From NCBI GenBank assembly GCA_036399715.1, contig DASWMO010000080.1, positions 1 to 7,224 of the forward strand: a stretch of 7,224 bases of DNA, written 5' to 3'. The stretch is from DASVSE01 sp036399715. Lineage in GTDB: Bacteria > Bacteroidota > Rhodothermia > Rhodothermales > Rubricoccaceae. Shown in pieces: positions 1-4,790 of this stretch. The notes beneath the pieces were generated by a model that had not been told where the DNA came from, searched no databases, and saw only the letters and a program-made list of their open reading frames with translations. Made by a program: the position numbers and the translations under genes. Each line of letters begins with the position of its first letter. Within the stretch, counting starts at the first letter, position 1.

Positions 1-700
1 CCTCTCCGAACGCCACGGCGGGTACCGCAGACGGATGCCCTGTCGCCAGCACCGAGACGAACTCAGCGACCCCCTCCTGGAGGGCTACCGCGAGGAGATT
101 GGCCCCGAATGGACCCTGCTGGGTGTGAACGACCTCGTGGATGTTGAGCAGAACGACATCGTCAACGGGGTTGGAATCGAAAAACCGCCTGCGGTTCGCC
201 CCGACCTCTCCCGGAAACTCATCCGTGACGACGGAGCTGTCGGCCAGGGCCAGCTCAGAACCGACGAGGACGAGGCTGTCGAGCGTCGTCCCGTTTGTCA
301 CAAGCGCGCTGATGGTGAAGTAGACGTGGGCCGGCCGGAGCGCAGGGTAGATCGCGCGGAGCCGGTCGACTCCCATCGCGATCTCTCCGGCGTACTCTCC
401 TGCTCGGAGCGTGTTGGCGCGGACGGAGTCCCAGAACCGTGGGTAGGCGTTGATCGCGTCGACGTAGGACGGCGGCGTGTACTCGCGCCGCGCCATGATG
501 GCTCGGAGCCCAGGGGACCCTCGGTCGATGAACAGGCTGTCGAGGAGCGCGTGCTGCCGCGTGCTGTCGGTGGTGGAGCGAAGGGCGTCGTAGGCTTCCC
601 AGAAGTGGGCGATGTCGGAGACGACAACGGGTGAGGGTGTCGTCTGCGCGTAGCTGGCGACGGGCCAGGCGAACAGCAGCGCAGCAAGCAGGCGTCTCAT
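1..700 (-). CDS. Secreted zinc metallopeptidase-like protein (HExxH), 3' end off the window
   Basis: The minus-strand frame opens at ATG 700-698 and stays open to the left edge: 233 residues with no stop. Residues 1-19 (MRRLLAALLFAWPVASYAQ) form a Sec signal peptide with likely cleavage around SYA-Q, so the protein is exported. Residues 186-192 read NIHEVVH, an HExxH zinc site (H188, E189, H192). About 20 residues later comes QEGVAEF (208-214), the usual position of the third zinc ligand or a conserved Glu in gluzincin-like predicted proteases of the DUF2268/GldB-like type. The family name is inference; the motif is seen directly. An in-frame TGA at 745-743 and no other start in between fix the start. 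No clear Shine-Dalgarno is present. The start lies about 30 bases after the GTT of an attC-like site, as for the first gene of a cassette. Substrate unknown. Confidence 0.8.
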   Translation of the reverse strand, partial: MRRLLAALLFAWPVASYAQTTPSPVVVSDIAHFWEAYDALRSTTDSTRQHALLDSLFIDRGSPGLRAIMARREYTPPSYVDAINAYPRFWDSVRANTLRAGEYAGEIAMGVDRLRAIYPALRPAHVYFTISALVTNGTTLDSLVLVGSELALADSSVVTDEFPGEVGANRRRFFDSNPVDDVVLLNIHEVVHTQQGPFGANLLAVALQEGVAEFVSVLATGHPSAVPAVAFGE

Positions 701-725
701 GTACGTACCGGTGCCTGGGAAGGCT

Positions 726-817
726 GTCGAACAGATGGCCGCTCAGCAGCGGCACGGGCGGGAGAGTAAGCGACGGCACGGTGATCGTGTGCAGTCCGGT
801 GCAGCGGCGGGTTCTGC
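726..817 (-). other. attC-like recombination site (left copy)
   Basis: Read on the minus strand, this 92-base element starts GCAGAAC and ends GTTCGAC, giving AAC...GTT termini. The left arm is GCCGCTGCACCGGACTGCAC; the right arm contains GTGCCGCTGCTGAGCGGC. They pair through GCCGCT/AGCGGC, CA/TG and GCAC/GTGC, with an unpaired G and extra bases on the left arm only. This layout, and the TGCACCGGAC and GCTGAGC strings, are typical of integron attC sites. The end box GTTCGAC departs from the GTTRRRY consensus. The left arm closely matches the element at 2525-2647. It lies between the GIY-YIG gene (with the IS) and the metallopeptidase gene. Confidence 0.6.
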
Positions 818-825
818 CGCCTCCT

Positions 826-877
826 TGTATGGACCGGCTTGAGTGGTGACAGTTTAGACCGGCTTGATGGGTGACAG
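826..877 (+). repeat. Left terminal inverted repeat of the IS, with two tandem sites
   Basis: Two near-identical 21-base units, GACCGGCTTGA(GT/TG)GGTGACAG, lie at 832-852 and 857-877, a 25-base period. The unit spacing matches the right end. They are probably two transposase-binding sites. Confidence 0.85.
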
Positions 878-912
878 CCCCGTTCACCCCGGCATGGCCT
901 TCCCCGACCGCC

Positions 913-2082
913 GTGCCCTGGACTGTCACCGACCCCATGCTTGAACGAGCCAAGCTCGTCGCACTTCACGCCGACGGCCTCTACTCCGTCGCCGAGCTCG
1001 CCGACCGCGCCGGCGTCTCCCGCAAGACGGCCTACAAATGGATCGCACGCTACCAGGCCGGCGGTACCGAGGCGCTAGCGGACCGGTCGCACGCCTCGCG
1101 GGGGCATCCGGCCCAGACCGACGCGCAGACCGAAGCGCTCATCGTCGAGGCGCGGCGGGCGCATCCGACGTGGGGACCGCGTAAGCTCGTCCCGTACCTC
1201 GCCCGCCGGCATCCGGACGTGCCGCTGCCCGCGACGAGCACCGTCGGGACCGTCCTCAAGCGGCACGGGCTCGTCGAGCCGAGGCGAAAGCGGCGTGTCG
1301 CGGCGCACCCGGGGAGCATCCCGCTGACCACGACGGCGCCCAACGAGGTCTGGACCGCCGACTACAAGGGGCAGTTCAAGACGCTCGACGGCGTTTACTG
1401 CTATCCGCTCACCGTCTTCGACGCGCACTCGCGCTACGTGCTCGCGTGTGCCGGCCACGCCTCGGTCGAGCAGTACGGCGCGCTCGGTGAGTTCGATCGC
1501 CTCTTCCGCGAGCACGGGCTCCCGTCAGCGATCCGGACCGACAACGGCGTCCCGTTTGCCACGCAGGCCATCTGTGGACTCAGCCGGCTGAGCGTGTGGT
1601 GGGTCAAGCTCGGCATCCGCCATGACCGGATCGAGCCGGGCCGACCTCAACAAAACGGCCGCCACGAGCGCGTCCACCGCACGCTCAAGGCCGAGACCGC
1701 ACGACCTCCCAAGCGCGACATGGCGACGCAGCAGGCGCGCTTCGACACGTGGAAAGCTGAGTTCAACGACGTCCGGCCTCACGAGGCGCTCGGCTGCGCG
1801 GTCCCGGCGTCGATCTACGTCCCCTCGGCGCGTCCGATGCCGGCGAGGCTTCCCGAGCCCGAGTACCCGGCGCACTTCGAGGCGCGCTACGTGTCGCGGT
1901 GCGGCGCCTTCAAGCCCTCCCTCCGTCGGAGGGAGGGCAAGCGGCGGCAGATCTTCCTGAGCCAGGCGCTCTCCGAGGAATGGATCGCCTTCGAAGAGGT
2001 CGCCGACGGCGTGTGGAGCCTGTACTTCTACGACGTCCTGCTGGGCCGCCTCGACGAGCGGGACTTCCGTCTCCAGACGTAA
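913..2082 (+). CDS. IS481-family transposase (DDE integrase core)
   Basis: This enzyme cuts and joins the IS ends. An open frame runs from GTG 871, but the conserved family start (M/V)PW..TDPM.ER corresponds to GTG 913, which gives 389 residues; the 871 start would lie inside the terminal repeat. Numbering from 913: a helix-turn-helix at about 25-47 (AELADRAGVSRKTAYKW) is followed by a linker and an rve core. The catalytic triad is D150 in WTADYKG, D210 in RTDNG, and E252 in PQQNGRHERVHRTL. The C-terminal part includes the NDVRPHEALG signature. Length is normal and there is no internal stop or frameshift. No clear Shine-Dalgarno precedes it. Confidence 0.93.
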   Translation: MPWTVTDPMLERAKLVALHADGLYSVAELADRAGVSRKTAYKWIARYQAGGTEALADRSHASRGHPAQTDAQTEALIVEARRAHPTWGPRKLVPYLARRHPDVPLPATSTVGTVLKRHGLVEPRRKRRVAAHPGSIPLTTTAPNEVWTADYKGQFKTLDGVYCYPLTVFDAHSRYVLACAGHASVEQYGALGEFDRLFREHGLPSAIRTDNGVPFATQAICGLSRLSVWWVKLGIRHDRIEPGRPQQNGRHERVHRTLKAETARPPKRDMATQQARFDTWKAEFNDVRPHEALGCAVPASIYVPSARPMPARLPEPEYPAHFEARYVSRCGAFKPSLRRREGKRRQIFLSQALSEEWIAFEEVADGVWSLYFYDVLLGRLDERDFRLQT

Positions 2083-2097
2083 CCTGACCGCCCGACC

Positions 2098-2149
2098 GTG
2101 TCACCCATCGTCCCGGTCTGAAGTGTTACCCATCGAGCCGGCCGTTACA
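2098..2149 (-). repeat. Right terminal inverted repeat of the IS, with two tandem sites
   Basis: The complement of the left end. Units lie at 2123-2143 (outer) and 2098-2118 (inner), again 25 bases apart. About 34 of 45 aligned positions agree with the left repeat, including GATGGGTGACA and AGACCGG. Confidence 0.85.
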
Positions 2150-2163
2150 CCTGAGCACCCGGG

Positions 2164-2502
2164 TCACAAGCACGGAGCCGCGTGGAACTCGGCCATCCAG
2201 TGCGCCTTTCGCTCCTTCATGAGCCCGCCGAGCGTGTACCCCGAGGCCTCCTCGGGGAAGACCTCCACGACCTCGAACACCATTGCCTCCGCCCCACCCT
2301 CGTTCCAAGCCCGCTGGAGCTCACGGTTCCGGTGGCTCCCCATCCGGAGGTCGAACCATACGCGGTTCTGGATCGTGTCCAGCGTCGGCGACGCGTCAAC
2401 CCAGTTCTGAGCGGTCACGGTGGAGTAGACTCGGAACACGCCCCTCGGCCGGGCCTGCTCCTTGTACTCCCGCTTGAGGAGCGCCTTCTGTTGGGAGTTC
2501 AT
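2164..2502 (-). CDS. Small GIY-YIG nuclease-like protein
   Basis: A 112-residue protein. An upstream in-frame start at 2556 would run through the attC-like element, so ATG 2502 (MNSQQKALLKREYKEQ) is preferred. The layout matches a small GIY-YIG family seen in many bacteria: a basic N-terminal helix, a GVFRVY strand (21-26) in place of GIY, WVDAS (34-38) in place of YIG, then the signature MGSHRNRELQRAWN (54-67), a hydrophobic strand MVFEVVEVF (74-82) and a C-terminal helix ending HWMAEF. The classical catalytic residues are degenerate, so nuclease activity is uncertain. The gene ends 14 bases before the IS. It is the single gene of a proposed integron cassette (about 2530 to 732, excluding the IS). 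Role unknown. Confidence 0.75.
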   Translation of the reverse strand: MNSQQKALLKREYKEQARPRGVFRVYSTVTAQNWVDASPTLDTIQNRVWFDLRMGSHRNRELQRAWNEGGAEAMVFEVVEVFPEEASGYTLGGLMKERKAHWMAEFHAAPCL

Positions 2503-2524
2503 GGTGGGGGCGATGTTTGGGGCG

Positions 2525-2647
2525 GCAGAACACGGGGCGGCTCGGCGGCCGCACAAACAGCGCCGAGGCGTGGAAGGGCAAAGTAGACGCTCACGCCCAC
2601 AGAGGCGCGATGATGGTCGTGCGGTCCGATGCAGCCGCAGGTTAGCT
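2525..2647 (-). other. attC-like recombination site (right copy)
   Basis: On the minus strand this 123-base element starts AGCTAAC, 16 bases after the stop of the preceding gene, and ends GTTCTGC, 23 bases before the GIY-YIG start. The left arm GCGGCTGCATCGGACCGCAC pairs with the right arm GTGCGGCCGCCGAGCCGC. About 16 of 18 pairs form once a G and an A on the left arm are left unpaired. Two unpaired bases on one arm are a hallmark of attC folds. The centre (about 65 bases) is a variable loop. The end boxes fit AAC/GTT but not the full RYYYAAC/GTTRRRY consensus. Confidence 0.62.
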
Positions 2648-2662
2648 GGCCGCGATTCAGGG

Positions 2663-3027
2663 TCACCGCACCCTCGCTCGACTCCGCGCCCAGCGGTTCA
2701 AGGCGTGCCACTCAAGGACGAGGGAGTCCTCGGCGACGACGAGCCGGAGGAAGTCCGCGAACAGCCCGGCCGTGAAGTACCCCCGGTCAAGTCGTAGTTG
2801 AACCCGTCGGACCGCCAGACGGATACGCCGAAGGTCCCATCGTAACTCGGCGCTTCGGCGAGCGTCCCAGTCTGGACCTGCCGTCCGCCCGCTGCGACGT
2901 CGGCGAAAGTCCCGAGCGTGTCGCGACCGCTATCTAACTGGGCGAGATCGAGGGCGTGATGGCTCCGATTCGCCACCTCGAGCACAGCAGGCGTGGTCTG
3001 CGACGGGTAGGCCGTGCGGGCGGTCAC
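2663..3027 (-). pseudogene. Unknown small protein, frameshifted at a G run
   Basis: The frame opens at GTG 3027, whose GTGA overlaps the stop of the mini-membrane gene before it. It reads well (VLEVANRSHHALDL...FGVSVWRSDGFNYDLTG) up to a run of five G (2784-2780), then turns into low-complexity S/R/T. The frame one base over continues in protein-like fashion (GYFTAGLFADFLRLVVAEDSLVLEWHALN... in part) to TGA 2665-2663. One extra G in the run would join them into about 122 residues, DLTGGYFTAG at the seam. This is either a real single-base deletion or a sequencing error. I do not recognise the family. There is no signal peptide, although the neighbouring lipoprotein has one. The attC-like site starts 16 bases after the restored stop. 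Confidence 0.6.
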
Positions 3028-3119
3028 AAGAGGGCGTCAGGAATAAGCGTGACGACGTCGAGCACCAGCAGGAGGACGAGGAAGGCGAACTCCCGGCCCG
3101 GAAGCTTGCGGAAGATCAC
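3024..3119 (-). CDS. Mini-membrane protein B, 31 residues
   Basis: A very short frame from GTG 3119 to TGA 3024. It has a basic head MIFRKLPGRE, one hydrophobic stretch of about 20 residues (FAFLVLLLVLDVVTLIP) and the tail DALL. It is probably a single-pass inner-membrane peptide. Three things support it as a real gene: its start overlaps the lipoprotein stop (GTGA, 3119-3116), its stop overlaps the next frame (GTGA, 3027-3024), and it is a paralogue of the 34-residue peptide at 3637-3741 (shared RKLPGR, a run of Leu/Val, DAL at the end). Function unknown; translational coupling within the chain is likely. Confidence 0.6.
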   Translation of the reverse strand: MIFRKLPGREFAFLVLLLVLDVVTLIPDALL

Positions 3120-3613
3120 GGGACTGGGGACGGTGCACACCCCTCCGACTCAATCGTGAACGTCACGACGAGGAGCCTCCACGAGCCGCCGTCGCGGACG
3201 AGCTGGAACGCGTCGGTCCCACAGTGGCTGAACTGGTCGCCGTCGTGGAAGTCGTACCGGGCCCAGACCGTGGCGAGCGCCCCATTGACCTCGACGCGGG
3301 GCGCCTCGAGGAACCGTTCCCGCCAGGGCTCCACGCTCCGGGCTACAGATTGGACCCACGCCCGGATGGACTCCGACTCGACATGGGCCACGCCGTCCGA
3401 GCCGATCGCGACGAGGACGGCGTGGGGGTGGAGGAGGCCGAGGAGCGCCGTGGAGTCGCGGGCGGCCATGGCCAGGAAGAACCGTGCGGTCGTCTCGCTG
3501 ACCGCCGCCGTCTCGTTGACGGGCACGGCGGAGGAATCCGGGGCCAACGAATGAGAAGAGGAGGCGCAGCCGGCGAGCAGCGCCGTGAGGGCAAGAGCGT
3601 AGACGAGGCGCAT
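3116..3613 (-). CDS. NTF2-like (SnoaL/DUF4440-type) lipoprotein
   Basis: 165 residues from ATG 3613. The signal MRLVYALALTALLAGC has the lipobox L13-A-G-C16, so the mature protein is a lipid-anchored envelope protein. A GTG at 3640 would add nine residues and overlaps the stop of the upstream mini-protein (GTGA); the ATG is preferred because it starts the lipoprotein signal directly. From about residue 40 the protein matches small NTF2-like folds: ETTARFFLAMAARDSTALLGLL, then HPHAVLVAI, WARYDFHDG and the signature FSHCGTDAFQLVRDGGSWRLL ending ESEGC. Such domains form cone-shaped pockets that bind small ligands or act as enzymes, but no substrate can be read here. The stop overlaps the start of mini-membrane protein B. 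Confidence 0.85.
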   Translation of the reverse strand: MRLVYALALTALLAGCASSSHSLAPDSSAVPVNETAAVSETTARFFLAMAARDSTALLGLLHPHAVLVAIGSDGVAHVESESIRAWVQSVARSVEPWRERFLEAPRVEVNGALATVWARYDFHDGDQFSHCGTDAFQLVRDGGSWRLLVVTFTIESEGCAPSPVP

Positions 3614-3636
3614 GGGCGGGTACAAGGTGCAGGCCG

Positions 3637-3741
3637 TCACGAGAGGGCGTCAAAAAGAAGCATGACGACGAGGAGGATCAGCAGGAGCATAGTGAGGAAC
3701 ACGACATCGCCGATCCGCCCCGGAAGCTTGCGGGACATCAT
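3637..3741 (-). CDS. Mini-membrane protein A, 34 residues
   Basis: ATGATG at 3741-3736 gives MMSRKLPGRIGDVVFL, followed by an unbroken hydrophobic run of about 18 residues (LTMLLLILLVVMLLF) and DALS. It is a predicted single-pass membrane peptide with a positive N-terminus. GGAGG lies 12 bases before the first ATG (complement of 3754-3758), one of the few plausible ribosome sites here. The stop TGA overlaps a GTG in frame with the lipoprotein gene (GTGA 3640-3637), suggesting coupled translation. It is the paralogue of mini-membrane protein B; the DNA around both is a diverged direct repeat. Function unknown. Confidence 0.6.
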   Translation of the reverse strand: MMSRKLPGRIGDVVFLTMLLLILLVVMLLFDALS

Positions 3742-3742
3742 A

Positions 3743-3791
3743 GGCGCGTCGCGCCTCCGAGGGCGTCTTCGAGTATTTCGGCGCCGGCGCC
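3743..3791. promoter_or_regulatory. Two perfect GC palindromes upstream of the mini-membrane gene chain
   Basis: GGCGCGTCGCGCC (3743-3755) sits directly before the ATG of mini-membrane protein A and overlaps its GGAGG. GGCGCCGGCGCC (3780-3791) lies 24 bases further upstream. They may be operator half-sites or local RNA structure masking the ribosome site. In such GC-rich DNA chance is not excluded. Confidence 0.3.
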
Positions 3792-3853
3792 GATCTCGTC
3801 GGATGTCGGGCCGGGGATGCCGCCTCCGGCCGAGTGGGGCGAGTGTGCGCTCC

Positions 3854-3878
3854 TAGACTGGCGAGGAAGCCGAGTCTA
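3854..3878 (-). terminator. Possible terminator hairpin after the 74-aa gene
   Basis: TAGACTGGC (3854-3862) pairs with GCC-G-AGTCTA (3869-3878) around a six-base loop: nine pairs with one bulge, 11 bases after the stop of the minus-strand gene. There is no U-tract, so termination is only a possibility. Confidence 0.35.
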
Positions 3879-3888
3879 ACTGCCACGC

Positions 3889-4113
3889 TCACACAATCCG
3901 ATTGGGACCGACAACTTTAACTGGTAGGCTGACCTGGAACTTGTACGAGCTGCGTTCGCGCACGAACGCGGCCTCCTCGGGGAAGCCCAGTTCGTCGAGG
4001 TAGGACGCGAAGTCCTCACGCCGCTCCCGTGCCGCGGCCTCCTCGGCAGGCGTGAACGGGCGCAGGGATGCAAGGAGCAGGTCGAGGTCGTCGTCGGTGT
4101 GCAGGTCGTCCAT
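3889..4113 (-). CDS. Small acidic protein of unknown function, 74 residues
   Basis: Runs from ATG 4113 to TGA 3889. The N-terminus is acidic (MDDLHTDDDLDLLLASL). A charged, probably helical middle (TPAEEAAARERREDFASYLDEL in part, then GFPEEAAFVRERSS) leads to a short hydrophobic tail (KFQVSLPVKVVGPNRIV). No signal peptide or membrane segment, and I do not recognise a family. GC-rich third positions over the first 60 or so codons support coding. The last dozen codons (CTA CCA GTT AAA GTT...) lose this bias, so the 3' end may have been replaced. It is upstream of and co-oriented with the mini-membrane/lipoprotein chain, 147 bases away. Confidence 0.5.
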   Translation of the reverse strand: MDDLHTDDDLDLLLASLRPFTPAEEAAARERREDFASYLDELGFPEEAAFVRERSSYKFQVSLPVKVVGPNRIV

Positions 4114-4232
4114 CGTTTCGATGGTGGTTTGGACCGGAGAGACTTCCGAAGTGGCCAGATGTAACTCCTTGACGCACGCAGCCGTCTATTTTTGGTGTGG
4201 CTCCGGGTCTCGACCTCCCTCCGAGCCGTCCG

Positions 4233-4270
4233 GCAGCGCCTCGCCCGACCACCACCGGGCGGGGCGTTGC
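4233..4270 (-). repeat. Hairpin repeat copy 0 (inverted)
   Basis: A 15-bp stem (4233-4247 with 4256-4270, two positions being G-T pairs) around an eight-base loop. Read on the minus strand it is GCAACGCC...GGTGGTGG...GGCGCTGC, the same design as the other copies but in the opposite orientation. Confidence 0.6.
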
Positions 4271-4389
4271 GTGTAATCAGGCCGGCCCGGTTTATTCCGG
4301 CGGATGAGTTATATCTGTTTGAACGAGGAGTCTCGCTGCAGGCACGGGGTGTACATCTCCCGTGCGCTCTCCCCTCCCGAGGGAGGGAG

Positions 4390-4429
4390 GCAGCGGTCGC
4401 TCTCTCGTGGTGGGGGGAGCGGCCGCTGC
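4390..4429 (+). repeat. Hairpin repeat copy 1
   Basis: GCAGCGGTCGCTC pairs with GAGCGGCCGCTGC (12 of 13) around the loop TCTCGTGGTGGGGG. A smaller palindrome CCCTCCCGAGGGAGGG stands just before it. Similarity to copy 2 continues for about 15 bases after the stem. Confidence 0.7.
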
Positions 4430-4535
4430 TATATCGGGGCAAGCCCGCCCCAGCATTCTCTTTCGCCCGGGCTGACCTGACCGGCCGGGAAATTTCGGAC
4501 TCTAGGGAGACGCCGCCCATGTGGCGTGTCCCCTT

Positions 4536-4640
4536 GCGGCGGCCGTCCTCCTGTGGTGGGTTGGACGGCCGTCGCTATGTAGGGACGAGCAAAACCTAGA
4601 CCAGACGGGGTGCCGAGCGCCAGCTCTCGATCTCGTCCGG
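4536..4640 (+). repeat. Hairpin repeat copy 2, long form
   Basis: The stem GCGGCGGCCGTCC / GGACGGCCGTCGC (12 of 13) encloses TCCTGTGGTGGGTT. It is followed by about 65 bases (CCTAGACCAGACGGGGTGCC and onward, through CTCGTC at 4632-4637) that match copy 3 closely. It lies upstream of the serine hydrolase gene. Confidence 0.7.
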
Positions 4641-4790
4641 AGGCGACGAGCGACGCGAACGGCTGCGGGTCAGCGAGGTCGGGCGGGACGGGACGGTGGA
4701 CCACAATCGAGGGTAGAAGCCCGAGCCGTATCCTCAGGCGCGATCTGAAACAGGCCACCCCCCGGCAGGCTATCCGCTCACCCGCACGCC

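Larger units (their letters stand above)
826..2149 (+). mobile_element. IS481-family insertion sequence, apparently complete
   Basis: The element is 1324 bp and carries one transposase gene between imperfect terminal inverted repeats of about 50 bp. Both ends begin TGTA (826-829, and the complement of 2146-2149) and continue into CCGGCT...GA...GGT. TGT ends, repeats of the TGTCACCCATC type and a single-frame DDE transposase are IS481 traits. A 3-bp direct repeat CCT abuts both ends (823-825 and 2150-2152); it may be the target duplication, although three bases could match by chance. The element sits on the opposite strand to its neighbours, between the stop of the GIY-YIG gene and the attC-like site. 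Nothing in the reading frame or ends looks decayed, so it may be functional. Confidence 0.9.
4114..4790. other. Gene-free stretch made largely of hairpin repeats
   Basis: I find no credible gene in these 677 bases. An open frame at 4192-4599 (plus) runs across several repeat copies and reads like translated repeat. The stretch holds three copies of a GC-rich hairpin family (4233-4270, 4390-4429, 4536-4575) and the upstream region of the serine hydrolase gene. TATTTTTG at 4188-4195 fits the Bacteroidota -7 pattern TANNTTTG but has no gene suitably placed on the plus strand. Confidence 0.7.

Noticed and set aside
35..634. 199-residue plus-strand open frame
   Set aside because: Antisense to the metallopeptidase, which has a signal peptide and HExxH and runs open to the window edge.
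255..953. 232-residue minus-strand open frame
   Set aside because: Out-of-frame shadow that spans the attC-like site and the IS end; Arg/His-rich composition.
3224..3856. 210-residue plus-strand open frame
   Set aside because: Antisense to the lipoprotein and mini-membrane genes; no domain.
4165..4195. TTGACG ... TATTTTTG as a promoter on the plus strand
   Set aside because: Spacing is too short for a sigma-70 type promoter and no plus-strand gene starts within a reasonable distance.
4192..4599. 135-residue plus-strand open frame
   Set aside because: It crosses two hairpin repeats and repeats itself in translation (SWWGERPLLYRG-like pieces); no domain, no ribosome site.
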